Shown one piece after another: positions 38,433-48,672 of a stretch of DNA of 64,000 nucleotides; positions within the stretch are counted from its first letter, which is position 1, and each line of letters opens with the position of its first letter. The translations under genes and the position numbers were made by a program. The stretch is from Pseudomonas helleri (GTDB taxonomy: Bacteria; Pseudomonadota; Gammaproteobacteria; Pseudomonadales; Pseudomonadaceae), in assembly GCF_009600315.1 (NCBI RefSeq), contig NZ_WIWC01000004.1, positions 1 to 64,000 of the forward strand, read 5' to 3'. The notes beneath the pieces were generated by a model. The model saw only the letters and a program-made list of their open reading frames with translations. It searched no databases and had not been told where the DNA came from.

Positions 38433-41075
38433 ATGCCCGATAATTCGCCAGAACCCATTGAAGCCGTTACAGCCGCCCACCCCATTGCCGCAACCCGTTT
38501 GCGCTGGCTGGATTTGCTGAGCAAATACCGACAACCCATTGGACTTGCACTGACCCTGTTGCTGTTTGCAATAGCGTTGATCGCTTGTCGTCATTTACTC
38601 AGTGAACTGGATCTCTACGCACTGCAGGACTCCCTTCAGGAAATCCCCAAGCCTGCTCTCCTCGGCGCCGTGGCTGCGACAGCCGTAGGGTTTTTGATAT
38701 TGCTTGGTTATGAGTGGTCGGCGAGTCGTTATGCGGGGGTAAAACTGCCCGCCAAGACCCTTGCCTTTGGCGGCTTCACCGCTTTTGCCATTGGTAATGC
38801 TATCGGCCTGTCATTGCTGTCTGGCGGATCCGTGCGCTATCGCCTCTACGCGCGCTTTGGCGTAGGGGCTTCGGAAGTCGCCCACATGACCCTGTTTGCC
38901 AGCCTGTCTCTGGGCTGTGCATTACCGCCCCTGGCAGCACTCGCAACCCTGAGCAATTTACCTGCGGCCTCGGCGGCGCTGAATATTCCTGTCTGGGTAT
39001 TGGGCTCTGTCGCTTTTGCCGTATTGGCGCTGTTTGCGCTACTGGCGCTGGGCATTTACCGCCGCCGCCTACCTGAGCAACCCATCCCGGATAACCTGTT
39101 GGTCAAGGCTGGGCGCCGTACCCTGCGCTTGCCCAGCCCACGCTTGACCTTGCTGCAACTGGTCATTACGGCACTGGACGTCGCTGCCGCGGCTACGGTG
39201 CTGTACTTGCTGCTGCCTGAGGCACCACCATTTGGTCCCTTCCTGCTGGTTTATTTACTGGCATTGGCCGCTGGCGTGCTCAGCCACGTACCGGGCGGGG
39301 TTGGCGTTTTCGAAGCCATTCTGCTCGCCGCATTCGCTGACAAGCTCGGAGCCGCACCACTGGCGGCCGCACTGCTGCTGTATCGGATGATTTACGTGAT
39401 TCTGCCGTTGCTGGTCGCGTGTTTTATGTTGCTGCTCAATGAAGCCCAGCGACTGATCCATACCCGACAAAGCTTGCGTGTCGCATCCGGATTGGCAGCT
39501 CCGATTCTGTCGATACTGGTGTTTATATCCGGCATCGTATTGCTGTTCTCAGGTGCGACCCCGGAAATCGATACTCGCCTTGAACACATGGGCTTTCTGA
39601 TCCCTCATCGCTTGATTGATGCCTCACACTTCGGCGCGAGCCTGATTGGTGTACTTTGCCTGTTGCTGGCCCAAGGCCTGCGTCGCCGCCTGTCAGCAGC
39701 GTGGATGCTGACAACGGTTCTGTTGCTGGTGGGCGCTGTGCTCTCCCTGCTAAAAGGCTTTGACTGGGAAGAAGCCACCATTCTGGTACTGACTGCCAGC
39801 CTGCTGGGACTGTTCCGCCGCTCGTTCTATCGCCCGAGCCGCCTGACAGAACTTCCGTTTTCGCCCCTGTATTTGGTGTCCAGCCTGTGCGTACTTGGCG
39901 CTTCCATCTGGTTGCTGCTGTTCGCCTATCAGGATGTCCCCTACAGCCATCAGCTGTGGTGGCAATTCACCCTCGACTCGGATGCCCCTCGCGGCCTGCG
40001 CTCCCTGCTCGGCGCTGCGGTACTGCTGGTGGTCGTCTCATTGACCTGGTTACTGCGCACAGCTCGCCCGGTTATCCATCTCCCGGATGCGAGCGAGCTG
40101 GAGAAAGCCGCAAAGATCATTCTGTCTTCTGACCAGCCCGACGGCGGCTTGGCGTTGACCGGGGATAAAGCACTGCTGTTTCACCCTGACGATAACGCCT
40201 TCCTCATGTACGCCCGCCGTGGCCGCAGTCTGGTGGCGCTGTACGACCCGATTGGACCACCTCAGCAACGCGCCGAACTGATCTGGCAGTTCCGCGATTT
40301 GTGTGACGTCTACCATGCTCGCCCGGTGTTTTATCAGGTGCGCGCTGAGAACCTGCCCTTCTATATGGACATCGGTTTAACGGCAATCAAACTCGGCGAA
40401 GAAGCCCGAGTCGATTTGCACCGCTTCGATCTCGACGCCAAAGGCAAAGAGATGAAAGACCTGCGCTACACCTGGAACCGCGGCACCCGCGATGGCCTGT
40501 CACTGGAAATCCATGAGCCGGGCGAGGCGCCTATGGCCGAGCTGAAAGAGATTTCCGATGCCTGGTTGACGGGCAAGAACGTGCGCGAGAAAGGATTCTC
40601 ACTGGGGCGCTTTAGTGAGGACTACATCAAGCATTTTCGCGTGGCGGTTATTCGCTTCGAAGGAAAACCGGTTGCGTTTGCCAACTTGCTCGAGACCCAC
40701 AGCCATGAATTGTCGAGCCTCGACCTGATGCGCGCCCACCCACAAGCCCCCAAACTGACCATGGAATTCATGATGGTCGGCCTGATTCAGCATTATAAAA
40801 AGCATGGATACGCACGATTCAGCTTGGGCATGGTGCCCTTGTCTGGCCTGCAACCGCGCCGTGGCGCGCCATTGACCCAGCGTTTGGGGTCGATGTTGTT
40901 CCAGCGTGGTGAGCACTTGTACAACTTTCAAGGTTTACGTCGCTTCAAAGACAAATTCCAGCCTGACTGGGAACCTCGTTATATGGCCGTACCCGCCGGA
41001 CTTGATCCGCTGGTGGCACTGGCCGATACCGCCGCCCTGATTGCAGGCGGCTTGACTGGATTGGTGAAACGTTAA
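38433..41075 (+). CDS. mprF: MprF, aminoacyl-phosphatidylglycerol synthase/flippase
   Basis: The start is ATG 38433 (GAGGTG upstream), giving 880 residues. The N-terminal ~540 residues hold about 14 membrane segments forming the flippase part (GYEWSASRYAGVKL; GLSLLSGGSVRYRLYARFG; GVLSHVPGGVGVFEAI). The C-terminal ~340 residues are the cytoplasmic synthase domain (YDPIGPPQQRAELIWQF; RYTWNRGTRDGLSLEIHEPG; FMMVGLIQHYKKHGYARFSLGM in short pieces). It uses charged tRNA to attach an amino acid to phosphatidylglycerol, lowering surface charge. The P. aeruginosa counterpart makes alanyl-PG. The stop overlaps the virJ-like start (TAATG). A ColR-like box lies upstream. Confidence 0.93.
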   Translation: MPDNSPEPIEAVTAAHPIAATRLRWLDLLSKYRQPIGLALTLLLFAIALIACRHLLSELDLYALQDSLQEIPKPALLGAVAATAVGFLILLGYEWSASRYAGVKLPAKTLAFGGFTAFAIGNAIGLSLLSGGSVRYRLYARFGVGASEVAHMTLFASLSLGCALPPLAALATLSNLPAASAALNIPVWVLGSVAFAVLALFALLALGIYRRRLPEQPIPDNLLVKAGRRTLRLPSPRLTLLQLVITALDVAAAATVLYLLLPEAPPFGPFLLVYLLALAAGVLSHVPGGVGVFEAILLAAFADKLGAAPLAAALLLYRMIYVILPLLVACFMLLLNEAQRLIHTRQSLRVASGLAAPILSILVFISGIVLLFSGATPEIDTRLEHMGFLIPHRLIDASHFGASLIGVLCLLLAQGLRRRLSAAWMLTTVLLLVGAVLSLLKGFDWEEATILVLTASLLGLFRRSFYRPSRLTELPFSPLYLVSSLCVLGASIWLLLFAYQDVPYSHQLWWQFTLDSDAPRGLRSLLGAAVLLVVVSLTWLLRTARPVIHLPDASELEKAAKIILSSDQPDGGLALTGDKALLFHPDDNAFLMYARRGRSLVALYDPIGPPQQRAELIWQFRDLCDVYHARPVFYQVRAENLPFYMDIGLTAIKLGEEARVDLHRFDLDAKGKEMKDLRYTWNRGTRDGLSLEIHEPGEAPMAELKEISDAWLTGKNVREKGFSLGRFSEDYIKHFRVAVIRFEGKPVAFANLLETHSHELSSLDLMRAHPQAPKLTMEFMMVGLIQHYKKHGYARFSLGMVPLSGLQPRRGAPLTQRLGSMLFQRGEHLYNFQGLRRFKDKFQPDWEPRYMAVPAGLDPLVALADTAALIAGGLTGLVKR

Positions 41076-42355
41076 TGAAACATCGTTCCTGGCGGTTTTT
41101 GTTGCTTGCATTGATTGCTGTGGTCGCGCTCGCAGCTGGCGGCTACTGGTGGTGGAATCGCCCTGCCCCCGAACCCACGGTTGAACACCTGTCCCAGACT
41201 GACGGTTCTACCCTGACTAACGTAATACCCGGGCAGAAGGCTCAAGCACGTGTGGTTATCGCAACGCCGGCCGAAGAGGCGCTGACCGACAAACAACTCA
41301 CCGCGTTAAGCCGTGGTGGCAAAGCGCAACTGGTGCAAGTGATCCTGCCTAAAGAAGATTGCGCCTTACAGCAGCAAGCGCTGCAAACAGCCCTGCAACA
41401 GCTCAAGGGCCCTGCCACACTGGTCAGCGGCATTGGCCCAGGGGCAACCCTGGCCTGGCGCTGGCTAGCCGAACAGACCAACGACAAAGCTCAGGCCGTG
41501 TCAGTGGGTTTCAAGCTGGAAGAACCCGGTTGTAGCCTGCCCGTACCCAAATCCGCAGCCCACGGCAACTGGCTGGTGGCCTGGAACGACAACCCTGACG
41601 ACCCCAGCGCAGCCTTTGTGCGCGATCAGCCCAATGCGCAAACCAGCATTAGCGATTACGACATTCACTTCCCGCAAGTGTTGAGCAACGAGCTGCGCAA
41701 AATTCTGGTGGGGGATGACAACGGTGGGCTGAGCATGCCCGTGGTTGAAGTCCCGGCAGGCCAGCAAAACAGCACCGTTACGTTATTTCTGTCGGGCGAT
41801 GGCGGTTGGCGTGACCTGGACCGCGATGTGGCCGGGGAAATGGCCAAGATCGGTTACCCGGTCGTCGGCATCGACATGCTGCGTTACTACTGGCAGCACA
41901 AAACGCCCGAGCAGAGCGCCATCGACCTGACGGAACTGATGCAGCACTACCGCCAGAAGTGGGGCACTCAGCGCTTTGTGCTGGTGGGCTATTCCTTTGG
42001 TGCAGACGTGCTGCCGTCCACTTATAACCGCTTGCCCGAAGCCGAGCAGAATCGCGTGGATGCCATCATGATGCTGGCTTTTGCCCGCAGTGGCAGCTTT
42101 GAGATCCATGTTGATGGCTGGCTCGGTAAAGCGGGCGCAGAAGCCGATACCGGCGAAGAAATGTCCAAACTGCCTGCCAGCAAAGTGGTGTGCATCTATG
42201 GAGCAGAAGAAGTCGATGAAAGCGGCTGCACGGCCAAGACTGCAGTGGGTGAAAGCTTGAAACTGCCGGGCGGGCATCACTTTGATGAGAACTACCCGGC
42301 GTTGGCTCAGCGTCTGGTGGACCTGATCAAGAAGCATCAGGTGAAGCCGGAGTAA
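41075..42355 (+). CDS. AcvB/VirJ-like periplasmic hydrolase, partner of MprF
   Basis: A 426-residue protein with an N-terminal membrane anchor or signal (RSWRFLLLALIAVVALAAGGYWW). The C-terminal alpha/beta hydrolase domain has the nucleophile elbow GYSFGADVLP and a late His in LPGGHHFDENY. The N-terminal domain is a diverged copy of the same fold. In P. aeruginosa the gene in this place after mprF (PA0919) encodes an alanyl-PG hydrolase that lets the cell reset its alanyl-PG level. Coupled start and stop with mprF (TAATG) support the same job here. Confidence 0.88.
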   Translation: MKHRSWRFLLLALIAVVALAAGGYWWWNRPAPEPTVEHLSQTDGSTLTNVIPGQKAQARVVIATPAEEALTDKQLTALSRGGKAQLVQVILPKEDCALQQQALQTALQQLKGPATLVSGIGPGATLAWRWLAEQTNDKAQAVSVGFKLEEPGCSLPVPKSAAHGNWLVAWNDNPDDPSAAFVRDQPNAQTSISDYDIHFPQVLSNELRKILVGDDNGGLSMPVVEVPAGQQNSTVTLFLSGDGGWRDLDRDVAGEMAKIGYPVVGIDMLRYYWQHKTPEQSAIDLTELMQHYRQKWGTQRFVLVGYSFGADVLPSTYNRLPEAEQNRVDAIMMLAFARSGSFEIHVDGWLGKAGAEADTGEEMSKLPASKVVCIYGAEEVDESGCTAKTAVGESLKLPGGHHFDENYPALAQRLVDLIKKHQVKPE

Positions 42356-42362
42356 AGGCCTA

Positions 42363-42472
42363 CCCTCACCCCAGCCCTCTCCCAGAGGGAGAGGGAGCTT
42401 GATCTGTGGCGTTACACATTCCTGCTTTTGCTTTTAGTCCCCTCTCCCTCTGGGAGAGGGCTAGGGTGAGGG
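42363..42472. repeat. REPIN-like palindromic repeat, copy 2
   Basis: The arms CCCTCACCCCAGCCCTCTCC and GAGAGGGCTAGGGTGAGG are nearly identical to copy 1 at 25592-25732, with a shorter middle. It lies between convergent virJ-like and kup genes. Confidence 0.8.
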
Positions 42473-42485
42473 GCTTTGGCCTTTA

Positions 42486-44387
42486 CTACATCTCCACCTG
42501 CGTCCCCAGCTCAATCACCCGATTGACCGGCAATTTAAAGAACCTCAAGTTGCCATTGGCGTTTTTCAACATAAACCCGAACAACGCCTCGCGCCAACGC
42601 GCCATTCCCACCAGCTTGGATGCAATCACCGTCTCGCGGCTCAGGAAGTAGGTGGTACGCATCGGATTGAAGTCCAGCTCATCCAGATGACATAGCTTCA
42701 GCGCTTGCGGCACATCCGGCTCATCCATAAAGCCAAAGTGCAGGATTACCCGAAAGAACCCTTCGCCATAGGCATCCACTTCAAAACGCTGCGCCGCTGG
42801 CACTCTTGGCGTGTCTTCGTTGACCACCGTCAACAACACTACCTGCTCATGCAGTACCTGGTTATGCAGCAGGTTGTGCAATAACGCATGAGGTACGGCA
42901 TCAGGCCGGGCGGTCAAAAACACCGCCGTACCCTGGACGCGATGAGGCGGCTGAACCCGAATACTGCTGATAAACAGCGGTAACGGCAGCGCATTTTCAT
43001 CCAGGCGATCCACCAGCAACTGTTTGCCGCGCCGCCAAGTGGTCATCAAGATGAACAACACAATCCCCGCCAACACCGGGAAAGCACCGCCTTGCACGAT
43101 TTTCGGCACGTTGGCGGCAAAGAACAGTCCGTCCACCAACAAAAAGCCGATCAACACCGGCACCGCTAACACGGGTGGCCACTTCCACAGCAACAACATG
43201 ACGGCAGACACCAGAATACTGGTGATCAGCATAGTGCCCGTCACGGCCACGCCGTAGGCCGACGCCAGCGCTCCCGAAGACTCAAAACCCAGCACCAGCA
43301 AAATGACTCCGACCATCAACGACCAGTTCACCGCACCAATATAAATCTGCCCTTGCTCGGCGCTGGACGTGTGCTGAATGTGCATACGCGGGATATAACC
43401 GAGCTGAATGGCTTGGCGAGTCAACGAGAACGCTCCCGAAATTACCGCCTGGGACGCAATCACCGTCGCCAATGTGGACAAAACCACCAATGGGATCAAT
43501 GCCCAGCTTGGCGCCAGCAAATAGAACGGGTTGCGCGCTGCTTCGGGGTTCTCCAGCAACAGGGCACCCTGACCGAAGTAGTTGAGCACCAGTGCGGGCA
43601 ATACCAGAATGAACCAGGCACGGGCTATGGGCTTGCGTCCAAAATGCCCCATGTCAGCGTATAGCGCTTCAGCGCCGGTCAACGCCAGTACCACAGCTCC
43701 TAAAATGGCCACGCCCATGCCGGGATGAGAGACAAAGAAACGCACGCCCCACACGGGGTTCAGCGCGTGCAACACTTGCGGATGTTGCAGGATGCCGTGA
43801 ATCCCCAGCCCCGCCAGCACCACAAACCACAGCACCATGATCGGGCCGAACAGTTTGCCCAACGTCGCCGTGCCCCGGCGTTGTATCAAGAACAGCGCCA
43901 CCAGCACTATCAGCGCCAACGGCACAACCCATCGGTCCAGACCGCTAAACGCCAGCTCAAGCCCTTCAACAGCCGACAAAACCGAGATCGCCGGGGTAAT
44001 CATGCTGTCGCCGTAAAACAGCGAGGCGCCTACCAACCCCAGAATCACCAGCACTGAGCGCAGTCTGGGATAAGGAGAGGCCGCACGTCGCGCCAGCGCC
44101 GTCAGCGCCATGATGCCGCCCTCGCCTTCGTTGTCCGCGCGCAGAATGAACAGCACGTACTTGATCGACACCACCCAGATCAGCGACCAGAAGATCAGCG
44201 CCAAAATGCCGAACACCCCATCGTGATTGACTTGAACGCCATATCCGCCGGAAAACACTTCTTTGAGGGTGTACAGCGGGCTAGTGCCGATATCGCCATA
44301 CACCACTCCGACAGCGGCCACCAACATACCAATGGGCTTTGCCGTTGAGTGACCCTGTTCTGATGCCTGACTGCTGACCTGCCCCAT
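42486..44387 (-). CDS. kup: Kup potassium uptake protein
   Basis: The start is ATG 44387 (AGGAG upstream; a TTG sits one codon before), giving 633 residues. The N-terminal two-thirds hold about 12 membrane segments with the family motif [19 protein letters not shown] and the [14 protein letters not shown] loop. The C-terminal ~170 residues are cytoplasmic. Kup proteins import K+ (and Cs+) driven by protons, mainly at low pH. Gene order mprF-virJ-kup-rimO fits other pseudomonads. It is divergent from rimO. Confidence 0.95.
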   Translation of the reverse strand: MGQVSSQASEQGHSTAKPIGMLVAAVGVVYGDIGTSPLYTLKEVFSGGYGVQVNHDGVFGILALIFWSLIWVVSIKYVLFILRADNEGEGGIMALTALARRAASPYPRLRSVLVILGLVGASLFYGDSMITPAISVLSAVEGLELAFSGLDRWVVPLALIVLVALFLIQRRGTATLGKLFGPIMVLWFVVLAGLGIHGILQHPQVLHALNPVWGVRFFVSHPGMGVAILGAVVLALTGAEALYADMGHFGRKPIARAWFILVLPALVLNYFGQGALLLENPEAARNPFYLLAPSWALIPLVVLSTLATVIASQAVISGAFSLTRQAIQLGYIPRMHIQHTSSAEQGQIYIGAVNWSLMVGVILLVLGFESSGALASAYGVAVTGTMLITSILVSAVMLLLWKWPPVLAVPVLIGFLLVDGLFFAANVPKIVQGGAFPVLAGIVLFILMTTWRRGKQLLVDRLDENALPLPLFISSIRVQPPHRVQGTAVFLTARPDAVPHALLHNLLHNQVLHEQVVLLTVVNEDTPRVPAAQRFEVDAYGEGFFRVILHFGFMDEPDVPQALKLCHLDELDFNPMRTTYFLSRETVIASKLVGMARWREALFGFMLKNANGNLRFFKLPVNRVIELGTQVEM

Positions 44388-44686
44388 CAACCACTCCTGC
44401 GACTCAAGATCGAACTTTTAAAACCCCGAGCACCGTACTGAACAGCGGGCTCTGTTTTCTGACTGCTTGTGCTGACAATTTCCTGCAAAACACGGGCGTA
44501 AAATACGCCCTTTTCACGACGGCGCGCAGCATAGCGCAGCACTCGTCGCAAATCCCCGTTTAACGCTGGTCAAGCGCGTTGACCATAGCTAGAATTGCGC
44601 ACTTTTTTTCATTAGAGGCGCACTAAGCGCCCGTTGGTCGTGCAGCCTTTGCGGGCATGTAACGTCACTACATACCGAGGTTCGCC
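44388..44686. other. Divergent kup/rimO promoter region
   Basis: About 300 bp without a supported gene. It must hold promoters for kup and rimO. No recognised operator was seen. Confidence 0.5.
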
Positions 44687-46024
44687 ATGTCCACCGTTAC
44701 CAAGCCAGCCAACCCGAAGGTCGGGTTTGTTTCTCTGGGGTGCCCAAAAGCCCTGGTCGACTCCGAACGCATCCTGACGCAGCTGCGTATGGAAGGCTAC
44801 GATGTTGTTTCCACCTATCAGGACGCCGATGTCGTGGTGGTCAACACGTGCGGCTTTATCGACAGCGCCAAGGCTGAATCCCTTGAAGTGATCGGCGAAG
44901 CCATCAAGGAAAACGGCAAGGTCATCGTCACCGGCTGCATGGGTGTTGAAGAAGGCGCTATCCGCAACGTACATCCTAGCGTTTTGGCCGTAACCGGCCC
45001 GCAGCAGTACGAGCAAGTCGTTAACGCCGTTCATGAAGTCGTACCGCCACGTCAGGATCACAACCCATTGATCGATCTGGTGCCGCCGCAAGGCATCAAG
45101 CTGACCCCGCGCCACTATGCCTACCTGAAAATTTCCGAAGGCTGCAACCACAGTTGCAGCTTCTGCATCATCCCTTCCATGCGCGGCAAATTGGTCAGCC
45201 GCCCGGTCGGCGACGTGCTCGACGAAGCCCAGCGCCTGGTCAAGTCCGGCGTTAAAGAGCTGTTGGTGATTTCCCAAGACACCAGCGCCTATGGTGTGGA
45301 CGTGAAGTACCGCACCGGTTTCTGGAACGGCGCGCCGGTTAAAACCCGCATGACCGAACTGTGCGAAGCCCTCAGCAGCCTGGGTGTATGGGTACGTCTG
45401 CACTACGTTTACCCGTACCCGCACGTTGACGAGCTGATCCCGCTGATGGCCGCCGGTAAAATCCTGCCGTACCTGGATATTCCGTTCCAGCACGCCAGCC
45501 CTAAAGTCCTCAAAGCCATGAAACGCCCGGCCTTTGAAGACAAGACTCTGGCTCGCATCAAGAACTGGCGCGTGATCTGCCCTGACCTGATCATCCGTTC
45601 GACCTTCATCGTCGGTTTCCCCGGCGAGACTGAAGAAGACTTCCAATACCTGCTCGACTGGCTGACCGAAGCCCAGCTCGATCGCGTTGGCTGCTTCCAG
45701 TACTCCCCCGTAGAAGGCGCACCCGCCAACTTGCTGGATGCCGCCGTCGTGCCGGATGACGTCAAGCAAGATCGCTGGGAGCGTTTCATGGCTCACCAAC
45801 AGGCCATCAGTGCAGCTCGCCTGCAACTGAAGATCGGCAAGGAAATCGAAGTGCTGATCGACGAAGTCGACGAGCAAGGCGCTGTGGGTCGATGCTTCTT
45901 CGACGCCCCGGAAATCGACGGCAACGTGTTTATCGCCACAGAGAAAGACATCAAACCCGGTGACAAAATCATGTGCCGTGTGACCGACGCCGACGAGTAC
46001 GACCTGTGGGCTGAAGCGATTTAA
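44687..46024 (+). CDS. rimO: Ribosomal protein S12 methylthiotransferase RimO
   Basis: A 445-residue radical-SAM enzyme that adds a methylthio group to Asp89 of ribosomal protein S12. Three parts are visible: the N-terminal UPF0004 domain ([20 protein letters not shown]) with Cys for one Fe-S cluster, the radical-SAM core with CNHSCSFC (CxxxCxxC), and a C-terminal TRAM domain ([20 protein letters not shown]). The [12 protein letters not shown] sequence separates RimO from MiaB. A strong terminator follows. Confidence 0.97.
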   Translation: MSTVTKPANPKVGFVSLGCPKALVDSERILTQLRMEGYDVVSTYQDADVVVVNTCGFIDSAKAESLEVIGEAIKENGKVIVTGCMGVEEGAIRNVHPSVLAVTGPQQYEQVVNAVHEVVPPRQDHNPLIDLVPPQGIKLTPRHYAYLKISEGCNHSCSFCIIPSMRGKLVSRPVGDVLDEAQRLVKSGVKELLVISQDTSAYGVDVKYRTGFWNGAPVKTRMTELCEALSSLGVWVRLHYVYPYPHVDELIPLMAAGKILPYLDIPFQHASPKVLKAMKRPAFEDKTLARIKNWRVICPDLIIRSTFIVGFPGETEEDFQYLLDWLTEAQLDRVGCFQYSPVEGAPANLLDAAVVPDDVKQDRWERFMAHQQAISAARLQLKIGKEIEVLIDEVDEQGAVGRCFFDAPEIDGNVFIATEKDIKPGDKIMCRVTDADEYDLWAEAI

Positions 46025-46040
46025 ACCGCTCACGCGTCTG

Positions 46041-46077
46041 AAAAAGCCCTGCCGTGTTCACGACAGGGCTTTTTTTA
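46041..46077 (+). terminator. Terminator of rimO
   Basis: The stem AAAAAGCCCTG-N13-CAGGGCTTTTTTT begins 17 bp after the stop. Confidence 0.9.
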
Positions 46078-46126
46078 CGTCTATGGTTAACCTTAACGCT
46101 CGTCATCTGCGCCAGGAGACACGCCG

Positions 46127-46612
46127 ATGCAACACAAGTGGGCCATTCATACGCCGAGTCTTGGCGACTTTGCAGAGTTGACTGACGTATGGGAGGCATC
46201 CGTTCGCGCTACCCACAATTTCTTGCCTGACAGCTACATTCAATTGCTGCGCCCCTTGGTCAAAGATCAGTATCTGGACTGTGTGATGCTCGCGTGTTGC
46301 AAAGATCCGGCCCGCAATAAAATCAGCGGATTCGTGGGCGTGGCGGCCGGCAAAGTTGAAATGCTCTTTATCCATCCCGACTATCGGGGCCTCGGGATCG
46401 GCAAAAGCCTGCTCACATTCGCCATTAATGAGTTCAATGCCCAAGAGTTGGACGTCAATGAACAAAACGCCCAAGCCGTTGGTTTTTACTTTAAACAAGG
46501 CTTTGAGGTCGTCGGCCGCTGCGAAAAGGACGGTCTGGGCCAGCCTTATCCACTGCTGCACCTGCGCTATAAGCGTCTGCCCCGTGCTTTCATTAAATGT
46601 AGCCGGGCTTAA
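46127..46612 (+). CDS. GNAT-family N-acetyltransferase
   Basis: A 161-residue protein with RBS GGAG before ATG 46127. The acetyl-CoA site is clear: VEMLFIHPDYRGLGIGKSLL contains the RxxGxGxxL-type loop (Arg-Gly-Leu-Gly-Ile-Gly). The C-terminal NEQNAQAVGFYFKQGFEVVGR segment is typical of the family. It is similar in plan to YjaB/PhnO-type small GNATs. The substrate cannot be told. It may be cotranscribed with the next gene, 50 bp downstream. Confidence 0.87.
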   Translation: MQHKWAIHTPSLGDFAELTDVWEASVRATHNFLPDSYIQLLRPLVKDQYLDCVMLACCKDPARNKISGFVGVAAGKVEMLFIHPDYRGLGIGKSLLTFAINEFNAQELDVNEQNAQAVGFYFKQGFEVVGRCEKDGLGQPYPLLHLRYKRLPRAFIKCSRA

Positions 46613-46662
46613 CCAGCGCGAGCCGGGTACAATAGCCGCCCCATTCTTTTACGGCCCCTGTC

Positions 46663-47373
46663 ATGTCTGAACCGATACGTCTCTCCAAACGCCTCATCGA
46701 ACTCGTCGGCTGCTCCCGCCGTGAGGCCGAACTGTTCATTGAAGGTGGCTGGGTCACGGTAGATGGCGAAGTCATCGACGAACCGCAATTCAAGGTCAGC
46801 GACCAAAAGGTCGAGCTGGACCCACACGCCAAGGCCACCCCGCCCGAGCCCGTGACCATTTTGTTGAACGCCCCTGCGGGCCTGGACACGGACAGCGCCA
46901 TGGCGCTGATTGGCCCTGAGACCCTGAGCGAAGAACATCGCTACGGCAAGCGACCGCTCAAAGGGCACTTCCTGCGTCTGACCGTTGGCAATGAGCTGCA
47001 AGCCAACGCCAGTGGCCTGCTGGTGTTCACCCAGGACTGGAAAATCGTGCGCAAACTGACTGCCGATGCCAACAAAATCGAGCAAGAATATGTGGTCGAA
47101 GTCTCCGGCGAGATGGCCCCGCACGGTTTGAACCGCCTTAACCACGGCATGACCTACAAAGGTCGCGAGCTGCCTGCGGTCAAGGCCAGCTGGCAGAGCG
47201 AAAATCGTCTGCGCTTTGCGATGAAAAATCCGCAGCCGGGTGTCATTGCACAATTCTGCCAGGCCGTCGGCCTGACCGTCATTTCCATGCGCCGTATTCG
47301 TATTGGTGGCGTATCGATGGGCAAATTGCCTGTCGGCCAGTGGCGCTACATGGCGACCAACGAAAAGTTCTAA
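46663..47373 (+). CDS. Degenerate RluF-type pseudouridine synthase with S4 domain
   Basis: A 236-residue protein. The N-terminal S4 RNA-binding domain (IRLSKRLIELVGCSRREAELFIEGG in parts) is intact. The rest aligns with the RsuA/RluF catalytic domain, but active-site motifs are lost. Where GRLDxxS/TxGLL is expected it reads NELQANASGLL, so the catalytic Asp is Gln113 and the preceding Arg is Glu111. The NKPxG motif is LNAPAG, and the NRQIRRM loop is replaced by VIAQFCQAVGL. It should bind RNA but is unlikely to make pseudouridine. Automated naming as an active synthase would be misleading. Confidence 0.85.
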   Translation: MSEPIRLSKRLIELVGCSRREAELFIEGGWVTVDGEVIDEPQFKVSDQKVELDPHAKATPPEPVTILLNAPAGLDTDSAMALIGPETLSEEHRYGKRPLKGHFLRLTVGNELQANASGLLVFTQDWKIVRKLTADANKIEQEYVVEVSGEMAPHGLNRLNHGMTYKGRELPAVKASWQSENRLRFAMKNPQPGVIAQFCQAVGLTVISMRRIRIGGVSMGKLPVGQWRYMATNEKF

Positions 47374-47448
47374 ACACCGCCTGCCCCAAACATTTCGACA
47401 CCGCAGCACAGCCTGCGGTGCTCACTGCTGAATATCAGGATTGACCAT

Positions 47449-47910
47449 ATGATTCATAACGACGTATTGCGTAGCGTGCGCTACATGCTCGACATCAGTG
47501 ACAACAAGGTTGTCGAAATCATCAAAATGGGCGGTTTGGACGTCACGAAAGAAGACGTGCTGACTTACCTGAAAAAAGATGAAGAAGAAGGCTTTGTTCG
47601 CTGCCCTGATGAAGTAATGGCGCACTTCCTTGATGGCTTGGTGATCTTCAAGCGTGGCAAGGATGAAAGCCGCGCGCCAATGCCTGTAGAACTGCCTGTG
47701 ACAAACAACATCATCCTGAAAAAGCTGCGCGTTGCCTTTGAGCTGAAAGAAGAGGACATGCACGCGATCCTCAAAGCGGCCGAGTTCCCTGTGTCCAAGC
47801 CAGAACTGAGCGCCCTGTTCCGCAAGTTCGGCCACACCAACTACCGCACCTGTGGCGACCAACTGCTGCGCAATTTCCTGAAAGGCCTGACTCTGCGCGT
47901 TCGCGGCTAA
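47449..47910 (+). CDS. DUF1456 protein (YehS-like)
   Basis: A 153-residue soluble protein made of two similar halves, each a short helical unit: VLRSVRYMLDISDNKVVEIIK, and later ILKKLRVAFELKEEDMHAILK. This is the repeated domain of the YehS/DUF1456 family. Function is unknown. The ATG at 47449 lies 75 bp after the pseudouridine-synthase-like gene and the stop is 8 bp before trmO, so it probably shares a transcript with trmO. Confidence 0.88.
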   Translation: MIHNDVLRSVRYMLDISDNKVVEIIKMGGLDVTKEDVLTYLKKDEEEGFVRCPDEVMAHFLDGLVIFKRGKDESRAPMPVELPVTNNIILKKLRVAFELKEEDMHAILKAAEFPVSKPELSALFRKFGHTNYRTCGDQLLRNFLKGLTLRVRG

Positions 47911-47918
47911 TCCAAGCC

Positions 47919-48614
47919 ATGACCTACAGCGTTTCCCCTGTTGGCTTTGTGCACTCCTGCTTCAAGGAGAAATTCGCCATTCCGCGCCAGCCGCAACTGG
48001 CCCCGGCCGCACGCGGCGTACTGGAGCTGGTTGCGCCTTATGATCAGGGCGACGCAGTGCAGGGGCTGGAACAAGTCAGCCACATCTGGCTACTGTTTGT
48101 GTTCCATAAGGCACTGGAAGACAAACCGCGACTGAAGGTGCGCCCACCGCGGCTGGGCGGCAACAAATCCATAGGCGTGTTCGCCACCCGGGCGACCCAT
48201 CGTCCAAACGGGATGGGTCAGTCAGTGGTCAAGCTGGACAAGGTTGAGGCCGGGCGCCTGTTTATCTCTGGCATCGACCTGCTCGACGGCACGCCGATAC
48301 TCGACATCAAGCCTTATGTGCCTTACGCCGACATCATCGACAGTGCCAGCAACAGCATGGCAAGCGCACCGCCTGTGTTGATTCCCGTGCACTGGACCGA
48401 CAGCGCTCTGCAACAGGCGCACAGCCATGCCCTGCGCCTTCAAGAGCCACTGGTGGCGTTAATTGATCAATGTCTGGCTCAGGATCCCCGCCCCGCCTAC
48501 CAAACCCCTACAGCTGAGCGAGAATACGGCGCAGGGTTTTGGGATGTGGATGTGCGCTGGCATTACCCGCAGCCCGGTGTGATTCGCGTGCTCGAGGTGA
48601 TTTCAAAGCAATAA
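47919..48614 (+). CDS. trmO: TrmO, tRNA (t6A37)-methyltransferase
   Basis: A 231-residue protein with the TrmO (YaeB) fold: SPVGFVHSCFKEKFAIPRQP at the start, then LEQVSHIWLLFVFH and GVFATRATHRPNGMGQSVVKL, which contains the SAM-binding signature RxxxRPNxIG. Then come DLLDGTPILDIKPYVPYAD and a C-terminal extension. It methylates threonylcarbamoyl-adenosine at position 37 of a threonine tRNA. It has standard length for gamma-proteobacteria and is followed by a strong terminator. Confidence 0.93.
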   Translation: MTYSVSPVGFVHSCFKEKFAIPRQPQLAPAARGVLELVAPYDQGDAVQGLEQVSHIWLLFVFHKALEDKPRLKVRPPRLGGNKSIGVFATRATHRPNGMGQSVVKLDKVEAGRLFISGIDLLDGTPILDIKPYVPYADIIDSASNSMASAPPVLIPVHWTDSALQQAHSHALRLQEPLVALIDQCLAQDPRPAYQTPTAEREYGAGFWDVDVRWHYPQPGVIRVLEVISKQ

Positions 48615-48623
48615 GTGCAAACG

Positions 48624-48660
48624 AAAAGAGGGAGCTGGCAAGCCAGCTCCCTCTTTTTTT
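48624..48660. terminator. Terminator between convergent trmO and fpr
   Basis: The stem AAAGAGGGAGCTGGC-N2-GCCAGCTCCCTCTTT with T runs. It can serve both strands. Confidence 0.9.
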
Positions 48661-48672
48661 GATCAGCGCTGC

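Noticed and set aside
44570..44600. T-rich stretch upstream of rimO as a ColR box
   Set aside because: It lacks the conserved A before the spacer and ends CAT rather than CAC.
44612..46033. A 473-codon open frame opposite rimO
   Set aside because: It is fully antisense to a clear radical-SAM enzyme. Its composition is that of a shadow frame.
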